Below are positions 20,276 through 30,357 of a stretch of DNA of 30,772 nucleotides, piece by piece (position 1 is the first letter of the stretch; each line of letters begins with the position of its first letter). The translations under genes were made by a program, and so were the position numbers. The notes beneath the pieces were generated by a model. That model was not told the origin of the DNA. It ran no database searches and was given only the letters and a program-made list of their open reading frames with translations. Where the stretch lies: the NCBI GenBank assembly GCA_905182985.1, contig CAJJDN010000264.1:13403-44174 (forward strand). The letters run 5' to 3'. Source of the stretch: Paramecium sonneborni (Eukaryota; Ciliophora; Oligohymenophorea; Peniculida; Parameciidae).

Positions 20276-23223
20276 TCATCTGTTAATGTATTAATTCAAC
20301 CTTTTCTCCTACTTCAATTTAAAACTGTAATATTCAAATTAAAGACTCATTAGCATTCTATTAGTGATTCTAAATTGTGATAGAATATTTTTTTTGATCG
20401 ATACATCTTCTTTAATGGATTTATCAAATCTTTATATATATTAGATTAGCTCTTTTTCTGTTCTTATACTAAATAATTCAGATTTCATCAAATAAATTAA
20501 ATAAAGATGAATCTCATAAATTTCAAGATTTAGTATCTGTTATTGTATTAAGGAAAATATAAAAAATATCACTTTATAAAATCCTATTTGAGTATTAGCA
20601 TACATTTACCTTTCCATTCTTCAGCTAAAAATAAATCCCATATCACATTTAAAAAAGCTGATTTATAGCTATAATGAAATAAATGTGAAAATAAAGTACT
20701 TAACCAAGTAGCTACACAATAAGAGATATCAATTTTCTAATGTATCAAATATGAAGATAATTCAGGTAAAAAAATAGAGAACAATCTTTCAAAAATAAAT
20801 AATTCAGTTTTCTATAATAAATAATTGATTTTTACCAATTTTGAAAAATCATTAATATATAATTCTTTAAAATAAAGATTCATCATTCTATCAAAAATCT
20901 TATATGCAATTTCCTAATCCTCAAAAGTGAAATATAGATATCCTGCAATATAAGTCATGCTTTTACAATATTTATTTAATATCTTAATTATATAAGGTAT
21001 AGATTCTCAATATACTTAAAAGTTCTTCTGATTAAATTTAGTCTTAGTGTATGTCAAGAATTTGCTCAACATCATCATGAATTAAATCCCTTATAAATTT
21101 ATCCTAATCAAAAGAGTTTTCATGATCATCAACACCTATTTAAATTCCAACATTTGTTTTCATTTCAAAATAATCAATATTGAATTATTTTAATTTTAAA
21201 GCCTAAGACATTAATCTCAATCTCAATTTATGAGTAGATTCCTCTGAAAACACTTAGTAATTTCCCATATAAAATTTCTTAATTTTATTTTTTAGTTAAT
21301 TATTAAAGTTTCGATTAAGAATTAGTAACTTTTATGGTTAATCATGAATAGATAAAAATCTAATAATAAAACAATCCTTACTTTAAACAAGCTCCACATC
21401 CTTGGATTACTTTATTCTCATAAATATTAAGTTATTTTTTCTAATATTTTTAAGATTTATGAGTTAGCATTTCTTTACTTGATTTGAACAATTTCTACGA
21501 TTATGTATTAGGAAATTATTCCTATTGTTTCAATAATTTTACCAAATGATATATACTAATTTTATCATTGCATTTTTATGCTATTTTAATAATTATTTCT
21601 GTAGATAATTCTGTAGGTAATTGCAAGGAAGAGATAAATAGATTAATTTCATCTAAAATTAAATCATTTTTTGTTTTTTTTATCTAATCATGTAATTATT
21701 ATTCAATAAAAAAGTATCCTTCCATAATTGATTAAGCTTATTTTTTCTTTTCATCAATTTTATTGACTCTAATAAAGTAAAATAATTCTATCCATGTATC
21801 TATCTTAGTCCAAAGAGGAATATCTGATAATTATGAGGCCAAAGTAATTTTATCTTTTCCATCTATTGTTATAATTGTAACTGATTTTAATAATAAATCA
21901 TAAATATCATAGATTTCATTCAAATGAATATAATTTAACCAATATCTAATTAATTCTAATAATTCCATAAACTATACTTTAGTTAAGGTTAAATAAAATC
22001 CTATTATAATATTGAAATTTACTTGCTTATTTCTATTTAAATAATCTAGTGTATAATTAATTCAACCCAAAAATAAAATAATGTCTACCAGTCGATTTCT
22101 CAAGAATTTACTTAATGTTTTTTATTTATTCAGATTTATCTGAGAGATCAATTTAAAATAATTATAATAAATATTGATCTAAAAGTTTCTAATCTTCTAC
22201 TTAAATTTCATCTCCATCCTAATCTTCTACTAAATTTTCATTTTCATCGCTTGAAATAGGTTAAACTTGAGCACTTGATATAGGTTATATTTGAGCACTT
22301 GAAACCTATGTCTTTTCAATTTCTCTCAACAGTTTTACTTAGAGAGAATTGTAAAATTACTCTTATCTTGTAAACCTACATTATGCTCCTTTCTCTAAAA
22401 TTTATTAACAAACTTCTCCATCTGACACATTTCTCAAAATATTTTCATTTAATACTGGATTGTATTGAGAGTATAAATAATTATGAAAATGGCTATCTAT
22501 TATATCAATATTTGTTTAATGAGTTTAGATTCTCTTTGGAAAAATCCAATGTCGTTTAACAATAAATATAATACATCCAACCACTTATAAAGCAAAATAC
22601 AGAGGATCGAATATAGGATGAAAATATCCATCTGGTTTTAAAAGTATTAGGGAATGAGATAAATATTAATTAAAAGTAATAAGCAACATGATTATATTCT
22701 TTAATCTTCGTTTAAATTTTATCTTTTAATGAGTTCCATTATGAATAAGTTAATATTTATTTAACCAATAGATAATTAAAATTGATATGATAGTTATAGG
22801 ATAGCAGATTGGAAACAAACAACCAAATAAGCTACATAAGTTAACTAAAATAAATAATTAAATGCTTTTTTAATGGAAATCTATTTTTTTTAAATATAAT
22901 TTGTTAGCTTCAAATTAAGTTAAATTTGATTATTTATTGAAATATTTGAAATAAATAATTCTAATTAATTACCAGGCATACTTATAATCTATTATTGAAA
23001 ATATCATTTAAAAGATAGCATTTAACAAAATTATCATTATTATATCTTCATTAAACCCTCCAGATATCCAAAACTTTTCTTATCTATCACTTTCTTTGAC
23101 ATAAAATTTTGAAACAATAGGAATCATATAATACAACATATAAGTCCAAAATACTTTAAAAAATTCTGTATATTTCCATATTTTGAATTTTATAAACATA
23201 GAATCGAACAATTTTTTACTCAT
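20276..23223 (-). CDS. Multi-pass membrane region fused in frame to a Rab-GAP TBC domain
   Basis: ATG 23223 (MSKKLFDSMF), TGA 20276-20278. Removing introns 22046-22088 (43 nt), 21360-21381 (22) and 20584-20609 (26), and discounting one AAAT tandem duplication near 21000, leaves exactly 951 codons. Residues 1-240 hold about five membrane spans (DIIMIILLNAIFQMIFSII, LFGCLFPICYPITIISILII) with an order recalling the C-terminal part of CSC1/TMEM63 channels. An acidic linker follows with a short repeat (SSAQIQPI, SSAQVQPI). From about residue 640 a TBC domain shows YCKSMTYIAGYLYFTFEDQE, ATWLSTLFSHLF and VIWDLFLAEEWKG. TBC domains activate GTP hydrolysis by Rab GTPases. The usual YxQGM reads YCKSM, and the catalytic Arg finger (IxxDxxR) is not evident, so activity is doubtful. 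It could be two adjacent genes whose boundary I cannot see. Confidence 0.65.
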
Positions 23224-23269
23224 TTAATTAATATTAGTTATTAATAAATTTAAATTACATATTAAAGAA

Positions 23270-23760
23270 AATCAATAATATAAGCATTTTGATAAAACAT
23301 CTTAATATGACTTTAGAAATGTTATTGTTTAATATAATGAATCAAATTCATCTTGGATTACAAATTTTATAACTAGTGATTCTGATATTTTTAAATTAAA
23401 TGACTCTGAACTATGTTATTCATATTTGTCCTTAGATATTGCTCAATTAGGTTTCATTTATGAATTCATAATGTGGGGATGGCTTCATGTTTTTTTAGGT
23501 AGAGCAAGGATTCTATCATTTAGATATTAGAAACTAAATAAAGTATTTATGTATTTATAAAATTTTTGTAGAAATTAATTTACTCATATTTAATTTCACT
23601 ATTTTTATATATACCATATATGATTTTTTATTTTCCTGACAGAGATATTAATTTCATTGGTGTGATAGGGTTGCCCTGCACTCCTATTTTAATGATGTAT
23701 TTTTGTTTCAATGAAATTACTTCAAAAAGATAATTAAAAAAGTTAAAAAAAAATATATGA
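23270..23760 (+). CDS. Short membrane protein, start not found
   Basis: Plus-strand coding sequence, divergent from the TBC gene. It reads NVIVQYNESNSSWITNF, then DSELCYSYLSLDIAQLGFIY, then EFIMWGWLHVFLGRARILSF. An intron of 29 nt (23543-23571) joins this to KLIYSYLISLFLYIPYMIFY, then FPDRDINFIGVIGLPCTPIL, MMYFCFNEITSKRQLKKLKK and TGA 23758-23760. Two or three membrane spans and a lysine-rich cytosolic tail are visible. The frame is open upstream into the TBC gene's 5' region without an ATG, so either a 5' exon with a small intron is missed or the gene has lost its start. Family not recognised; the PD.D.NFIG.IGLPCTP stretch looks conserved and would be the part to search with. Confidence 0.5.
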
Positions 23761-23795
23761 TCATTTTATAACTTATAAGTAATGTTCACATAAAT

Positions 23796-24450
23796 TCAAA
23801 CGTTGCATCTATTTCTATATTATTGTACATTGCACATATGCCATACTTAATCCACAAGTGTTTATTATGAAAAGTTTTCATACATCTTGAATGTATCCAT
23901 AGGTATAATGTCTGGCTCAAAAAAGAAACCATAAGCAATAATTGCACTTTTCTATGATTATAATACTTTCTTTTTTTATTTAAAAATGTTTTTACCTCTA
24001 AATACCAATTTAATACCAATTTAATATAAGCATTCTGTTGCTCTTGCAAACAAATAAATTCTTAGAATATTTTATACATGAGGATTTTAAGTAATAAAAC
24101 TTAATCCTCCTCCAATAAAACCTGATATAGCAGCATTCCAACCATCTTCGTTTTATCGAATTGTTCTTAAAAGACATTATATACATTTTATTAAAAATGT
24201 TTAGATTCCCATAAATAAACCTAAATGAAAATTAGTTCTAAGATGTATTGTTTTTATTATACCTATTAATCAAAATATTAAACACTAATTTTATTTTATA
24301 TTCTGATTTAATAATCTTCTTAGAACTCATTACTAACATTATTGCATTTAAACAAAGTTTTGCTAAAAATGTTTTTGTGAATGCTTCTATCATCCCTCTT
24401 AACATATTCATAATACAAGAATTCTTATGTTAACAAAATGGAGTTGTAGA
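23796..24450 (-). CDS. TMEM135-like membrane protein (N-terminal part)
   Basis: Minus-strand frame: FCQHKNSCIMNMLRGMIEAF (C.H..SC..N.LRG.), then TNFHLGLFMGIQTF, CIQCLLRTIRQNEDGWNAAI, SGFIGGGLSFIT and YLFARATECLYQIGIK. It then reads AYGFFFEPDIIP and stops at TGA 23796-23798. The Cys/His pattern followed by small-residue-rich GWNAAISGFIGGGLS and the LFARA.E motif match TMEM135 and related Tim17-fold membrane proteins, which act on peroxisomes, mitochondria or lipid droplets in animals. The join between the first and second blocks (about 24263-24285) fits a 23-nt intron only if one further base is gained or lost nearby. I therefore cannot tell a spliced gene from a frameshifted one. The start codon is not certain; the start given is approximate. 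Confidence 0.55.
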
Positions 24451-24562
24451 ATAAAGTAACTTACATAAATAATTTAATGTATTTGATTTTCTTTACATTT
24501 TATATTATAATTATAATTTTTGTTTAAATTATTGAAATTTATAATATTATTTTTATTATATA

Positions 24563-25628
24563 TCAAAAGATATAGAATCTGATTTCATCTTTTTATTCTT
24601 TTCTATACTTATCTTACTGTTGTTTATTTTCTAATTCTCTTTATAATTATTTCCTAATTTTATTAAGTTTCTGTTTTCTTCTTTCTTCCGCAACTCCTTT
24701 TTATTCCTAATTTTTAACTCTATAATTATTTCATTTAAATAATTTCTTCATCTAATAATTCATCTTCTCTTCTTTTCAATCATTATTCTTACTAATAGTT
24801 ATCTTAATTATCTCTATTTCTTAATCTTGATATCTAATTACTATAACTAAATCTATTTATTAATTCATCAAAATTACTATTATTATTCACTTCAAATACA
24901 GTGTTTTTCAAATTCTATTGAGTAGCATTAACATTTTATAAACATTATTCAAATTCATTTAAAATTTCAACTCTTTTAGCTTTTTAAGATATAAATATGA
25001 TTTATTTAAAACAATAATGATTAAATTGTTATTGTACTTCATTCTTTTGTTTTATATCATCATTCCAATTGGTAACTATTATGGCCATTCTTTATCTATC
25101 TAAAGGATAAAGTGTTTTAATCATATCTAATACTCTTTTATTCATTGTATCAGTTCTTTAATATTATACAAAGATAAAAAAAAAGTGTATTAAATATTTT
25201 GAGAAATACTCTCTATAAGGTATGATTTTATCATCTTCATTTTTTGGACAATTGTGAAATGTGAATTTTTCTGAAATGATTGGACTTTAACTAAATTATT
25301 CAGTGCGTTTCATTCTATATTTTATCTGTTTTGGTTTTGAAATTAGATTAAATATTTTTGATTTTTCATCCCCTTCATTTGATAGAAACATAACTTAAAT
25401 AAACTTATTTATGTTTATTAGACTATTCTATGTATTATTCATAATTTTAATTTTTGTACATTACTCATTTTTACTTAAATTATTAATTTGAGGAGATGAT
25501 GTTTCATTTAATTTTTCAATTCTTGGCTATTGAATATCATATAAATTCTAAATCCTTTCATTTTCTTCCTCTTTTATTTCATATTTATTTTCTTATATTT
25601 TCAAATCTTAATTGTTTTTATTTGACAT
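24563..25628 (-). CDS. AIG1/GIMAP-like GTPase with altered P-loop and coiled-coil tail
   Basis: Probable ATG at 25628 (MSNKNNQDLKIQENKYEIKE), then an acidic linker. The P-loop region reads MFLSNEGDEKSKIFNLI where GxxGxGKS would be expected, so two glycines are replaced. Then HFFFIFVQYQRTDTMNKRVL, DMIKTLYPLDRQRMAIIVTN and W.D follow, a layout like AIG1 GTPases (hydrophobic strand, R.T...K.VLD.I, then a T-N-W-D-like G4). FDELINRF ends the G domain. A 21-nt intron at the QDNY/REDE junction removes a TGA. A charged helical tail (GVAEERRKQKLNKIRKQLQR, ELENKQQQDKYRKEQKDEIR) runs to TGA 24563-24565, but joining it needs one base change near 24700. AIG1 proteins are immune or membrane GTPases elsewhere. 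The changed P-loop suggests a pseudo-GTPase or a decaying gene. Confidence 0.55.
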
Positions 25629-25710
25629 CTTCAAAATACGATCATCCTCTTCAATTTTACAACTTTCAGTTAATTGAGATTTATAATCTATGATTTAATT
25701 AATTAGATTA

Positions 25711-25962
25711 TCAATGACAGTCAAATAAAAAACTTTATAGTAAAATTGAAAAAGAATAAAACCTTAGGATATTTAAAGTAAAGTAGTTTGGCATATATTA
25801 CATTATTATTAGAGTAGAAATGTAAATCTAATAGATCATTTAATTCCCTCCTTCATTCAAAGAATAGTTGGTATGTCTCATATCATTGAGAATCGTTTTA
25901 GAGTTTGGAGTGGCTCTTTTAAATTTCTGCAACTTAAATTTTCTTTAGAAAGATATATTCAT
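25711..25962 (-). CDS. Small unrecognised ORF or 5' exon of the GTPase gene
   Basis: 83 codons in the ciliate code: ATG 25962 (MNISFQRKFKLQKFKRATPN), then SKTILNDMRHTNYSLNEGGN, stop at 25711-25713. The first 45 residues look like real protein (basic, polar, varied); the rest is hydrophobic and may be spurious. The overlapping frame (LNDLLDLHFYSNNNVIYAKL) also looks coding, so a frame break may sit near 25850. It lies just upstream of the AIG1-like gene on the same strand and could be its broken N-terminal extension. Confidence 0.3.
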
Positions 25963-26747
25963 TTTTTACTAGAGACTCTTTTCTTATTACTTGATCGTTT
26001 GAATTTGAAACCTAACTTTAATGAAAGAATAATAAAATGAATAAAAAAGGACAAAATAAAATTGTTTTTATTATGGAAGAGTTCCTCTATTTTGCAGTTT
26101 ATGTTCACAATTAAATTACTATTGAACAATTTAATTGATTATTTTTCTGCTCAATTGATTTAGGTGTTGAAAGTTACCTCTTTATATGCTTTAATACTAT
26201 AAATCTAATTGCTTTTTTTATTACTTATAAATTTTGATAAATAAATAAAAATTCATAAGTAGGTCAGATTCTGAATGTTCCATTTATGATATAAATCATT
26301 TAATTAGATACAAGTTAACAAAATAATCAGTAAATTATAAACATTTTACTCAATCGATAGTTAAATTTAATGACTAACTCTTAAATTAACAAAAAAATTG
26401 CAAAGGAAGGAATTAAGGATTGTGTTTTTATTGTATGTTTGTTGTTAATCAGGGAATTTTTTTTCTTTAGGTCTTTTTCATTTAATTGTATTTTAGCACT
26501 AATAAAAATAAGGTTTAATAGAAATAATTCTAAATTTTTTTTTTATCATATTATACCTTTATTTTTGAATCAATAAATTTAGGGTCTTATCGAAATTGAA
26601 CTTTTTATTTAGATTGATTTAGAATGGTTTGAGTTTATTTAAGCATCTCTTCAGGAGGTAGTTTGAGTTTGTCCTTTGTGTCATTAATGAGCAAACATTT
26701 CTTTATTGACTGTAGGTGCTATTCAGTTTATTTAATTTTATTCATTT
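25963..26747. other. Mostly non-coding spacer with one weak plus-strand frame
   Basis: At 26038 a plus-strand ATG opens MNKKGQNKIVFIMEEFLYFA. It stops at a TGA near 26136 and continues in frame as a hydrophobic stretch (GVESYLFICFNTINLIAFFI) to about 26240. This could be a decayed two-span membrane protein, but support is weak. The remainder is AT-rich with T-runs and nothing recognised. Confidence 0.3.
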
Positions 26748-27325
26748 ATGTCAACTGATTTACTATACTAAATAAAGAAGCATATCATAGTTGCCTTAAC
26801 GCAGATATCAGCACTTCGATTGTTATGACACCATTACACAAGACCAACATTATCAAGATTTAGTGAATTTGGCTGCAAAGTACCGGTATAACAGATTAGA
26901 TCGCTTTAAAATGATTGTATTTAATGGAATGCTGCAGCGAATAAGCACATCAATCTTTAATTGAAAAGAGTTTTCGTCTTGGAACTAGACTTCAAACAGA
27001 AGAGAGAGAATTAGAAGAATTTCATTAATAGATTATCCGCAATTTGGAAGAAAAACTGATTGAAAGTTTAGTAAGATAAAAACAAAAAATTAATGAAAGC
27101 AATTCATTACAATAACGAAAATGACATTTTCGCATTCTAAGAGTCATAATAATACTTTGATTTCTGTATAATTAAGAATAATTTTAATATTCCTTTGTAG
27201 AAGAATTGATGAGTAGAATTACATTTTAAGATGTTGACCAACTGTTCATCAAAAACGATCTGAAAAATGAATGTTAAATTTGTAGAGAATCTAATGGTGA
27301 ATATTCAACTATTTTATATTTATGA
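26748..27325 (+). pseudogene. Broken plus-strand gene, helical Cys-containing protein
   Basis: A possible ATG lies at 26748 (MSTDLLYQIKKH). The frame then changes and reads RRYQHFDCYDTITQDQHYQD, then LVNLAAKYRYNRLDRFKMIV. After another change it reads CCSEQAHQSLIEKSFRLGTR, LQTEERELEEFHQQIIRNLE and EKLIESLVRQKQKINES. A third slip leads to SQQYFDF. A 35-nt GT..AG segment joins this to ELMSRITFQDVDQLFIKNDL, then NECQICRESNGE and TGA 27323-27325. The blocks are GC-richer than their surroundings and clearly once coding. The CC pair followed by an EL..F helix vaguely recalls DUF842/FAM136 proteins, but the later cysteines are absent and I do not assign it. Three frame breaks within 500 bases indicate a pseudogene. 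Confidence 0.5.
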
Positions 27326-27361
27326 TTGGATATTTGATAATTGTTTTATAATAAGGAATCT

Positions 27362-27385
27362 AATCAATCAATCAATCAATCAATT
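27362..27385. repeat. (AATC)n microsatellite
   Basis: Five consecutive aatc units followed by aattaatt. It lies just after the broken gene ending at 27325 and before the 3' end of the large minus-strand gene. A simple-sequence tract likely to vary in length. Confidence 0.9.
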
Positions 27386-27486
27386 AATTATTTGTAAAAT
27401 TAATATTAATTGAAAATATAAGGTATGAAAAAATTGTTGTTTTTGTTGATATTTTATTATATCTCATTTTCTTGATCTTGATTGAT

Positions 27487-30057
27487 TCACTGGTCCAACT
27501 TCTAATTATGGATCTAAAAGTAATAAATTAATAAATTTACTTAACATTTAAAGCTAAACAATTATTCATCTATATTGTCACTTAGTTCTTCATAAGTTAG
27601 AAATAAATCTTCATTTTATTTTGAATACCTTTATTTAAAAAACTCAATATCTAAAAAATCCCATTCTTTTTCTGAGATTTGAGACGAATCCTATTATATC
27701 ATTTGTTTGTCTAGCTTTTGTTTAATAGAAAAGTATTTAAGTTCAATTATAAAAGGATAAAGACTGAGAATTTTATTGTTGATTGTCTCTTTGCATTATT
27801 AGTTAATCACATCTATTGATAAAATCACAATTATAATATTTTTAAATTTCTTGACTATTGATTCAATTGATTCATAAATTGATAATAATAGAGAATTGCA
27901 CTCGTCACTTTTTTTGATAATTGCAATTCTTAAAAATTCTCCAGATTCCTCCAAACCATAAATTTTCACTTAACAAAAATTAATTAACTCTTTATTACTT
28001 TTTTTTTTCTTTTCAATTTCCTCTTAAAGTGATGGAGTAATTTTTTCTGTTAAGAATTAATAATCCTAGAGAAATAATTTCATATTAAAGTTTCCACAAT
28101 CAATTATGCTCTTTAGCTATAATTCTTTCTTAAATTAATCAATAAAATCTGTATGAGCGCCTTTGTAAGCTTAGAGCGATCCAATCTCCAAGTATAAATT
28201 CAAGATGGCGGATAAACTGAATTATTTGGTATTTAGCTTACTAAAATCAGAGGTAAATTTCTTTATTATCAAGGCATAAAATTCAGATCTGGTTTCTAAG
28301 AATAGATTTTCTTATGTTTTAAAAGTTTTTTAGACCTTCTAAACTAATAATTGTTACTCTTATTAAATGTTTGATAGAGTGTTAATAACATTCACAAATT
28401 GATCCTGATAACATATTAAATCAAGATACAATCTATTTTCATACTACTTTTATGCTTTGGGGATGAATTCTTAAGCTTATATTTATTAACTGGGGTGTGA
28501 ACTTTATTAGGAGGATTCTTATTTTCCAATACTTAAGAAAAATGTATTCGTAATTTTGATTTGATCAATTTTTCCTTTAAATTGAACATAATTTTATTTA
28601 CAATATCTTTCATATAATAATAAAAGAGAAACTAATCCTGTAGGTTATTGTTCTTCATAGCAAATAAAAAATTCTTACTCCTTTAGCTTGTTTAGATTTT
28701 ATTGACCAAGTAATTCTATTGGAGTTTCTTCTTATTGTGGTGCTTCAATATTTTCTTGTAATTTTTCATTTGATATTTTTGGTTGGTTTATTTGTTACTA
28801 TTAAATTTCTTAAGTTTATAGTTATCTTTTCCAAATCCTATGATATTATTCTCCTAACTTTTCTATTTAAGGCTCCAATAAAAATTAGGAGATGATAATA
28901 AATTAAAATTTTTCATCTACATTATAACCACAACTTTACTGAAATTATTTACAGATGCATTCAACTGGGATGCTGTAAAACATGCTAACGCATTGACTGC
29001 AAACTCTGTTTTCTGTAGTTATTTCAAGGTAGATTTTTGAAAGGCTTTCAATAACTACTATTTTTTTTTATATCTCTAAATCTTAATTTAAATTTTTAAT
29101 TATTGATATGTTAAGGAAAATATCTGCTAAAAGAAATAATATCATAGTTCTTTCACCATGAGGTTCAGAATAAGATTTTATAAATTTTTGAAATGAATCT
29201 TTATTCTATAAGAGTTAAGCAAACTCATCCTAAAATTAAGCATAATCACAAAATTATCTATTTTCAAATCTCCCTATAGGGTATTTAAAATCGATAAGTT
29301 ACTCATCCTTTTATTTGAAAACAAATCTGATATTTCCAAAGGCTATGTTGTTTTTTCTAAGCACATAATCTTCTTTTACTGATTATTCTATTTTATCTTT
29401 TTAAAGGTTTGATAATTAAAAGTATTTAAAGAAATCATCTAACAGAATTTCATAATCCAGATTTAATTGATTAAGGATGTTATTTTCACGAAAATGATCA
29501 AAAATCAAAAAATAATTGCTATGTTATTCATTTATTATATCATCAAGTAAAACCTATGTTATACTTTATTTTCTGAGTTTATCTTTTAAATATTTACTCT
29601 ATTTTTTAGTAAACGATTTAATATATTCATCTTAATAATAGATATCCACGTATTAGGCCAATATATTTTTTCTCTCCTTTCTGTACAAAATTAGTTAATA
29701 AATATAGTAACAAAAATTAGGAGGAATTTATAAAGGGGCAGAACGTTGAAATCCAAAACTTGAAAGCCAATAGTATAAGGCCTCTAATTAGAGGATATCC
29801 AATTAAAAATTTTAGATAAATTTTTAGAAATCCACTTAATGTTTTTCAGTTGAGTAAATTAGAATACCCTCATTTTTTTAGTTTATTTTTAGATTCGATA
29901 CACTACCCTTATGACTACTATTTAAAGAATTCTTTTCTTTATTGAAGAATTCTTCCATACCACTTTTTTTGGTTTTAGAATTCTAGCCATATTGTGAATC
30001 TTTATCATAAGTTGAACAAGAATAGCTCCTTCTATTTTTTGTTAGATTAATTTTCAT
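27487..30057 (-). CDS. Intact large protein of unknown function, weak RGS-like segment
   Basis: One frame runs unbroken from ATG 30057 (MKINLTKNRRSYSCSTYDKD) to TGA 27487-27489: 857 codons, or 848 if the 27-nt intron at 27514-27540 is spliced. The N-terminus is Ser/Lys/Asn-rich for about 75 residues. LQLEALYYWLSSFGFQRSAP and a helical region follow. From about residue 275, DEFAQLLQNKDSFQKFIKSY and later LSKIYLEIT and RVCSQCVSMFYSIPVECIC are spaced like helices of an RGS domain, but the match is too weak to claim. A Gln-rich linker comes next, then a second helical half and an acidic C-terminus (LTYEELSDNIDEQLFSF). No signal peptide or membrane span is seen. The absence of indels across 2.6 kb shows the sequence quality is good here. 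If the last exon were read one base off it would end at 27464. Confidence 0.75.
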
Positions 30058-30357
30058 AGAAATTTGAGAACAATAAGTATAGGTCTAATCAATGGAACAC
30101 GTTCGGTTTACTCTAGTAAATACTTTCAAATTGCTTGGAGCTCTTTAACATTTAGTCCTTAAATTGTTTGTATGAAATGATTGGATCATTTATATAAGTT
30201 TATTTAATTATTAAAAATATTTTCTTAATGCAGCTTTTAAAGCTTAAAATTTTAACTAAAATTTGAGTGAGAAAATTTCACTTCATAATTTTTAGAGGTC
30301 TTAAATTTAAATCTGAGTATCTTGCTTTAGATGAAATATTTTTAACGTAATTGCTGA
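30058..30357. other. 5' flank of the large minus-strand gene
   Basis: AT-rich sequence upstream of the ATG at 30057, expected to contain its promoter. Nothing else is recognised. Confidence 0.4.

Noticed and set aside
24250..24290. A clean 23-nt intron at 24263-24285 in the TMEM135-like gene
   Set aside because: The ends fit GT..AG but the phase is off by one base, so it is noted in the gene entry rather than asserted.
23786..24433. Standard-code ORFs on both strands in this interval
   Set aside because: They overlap the TMEM135-like gene in other frames; the ciliate-code frame carries recognisable motifs and they do not.
8514..27325. Programmed ribosomal frameshifting as an explanation for the many frame breaks
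   Set aside because: That is typical of Euplotes, which does not use TAA/TAG as Gln. The breaks here lack a common slippery motif, and many vanish when short introns are recognised.
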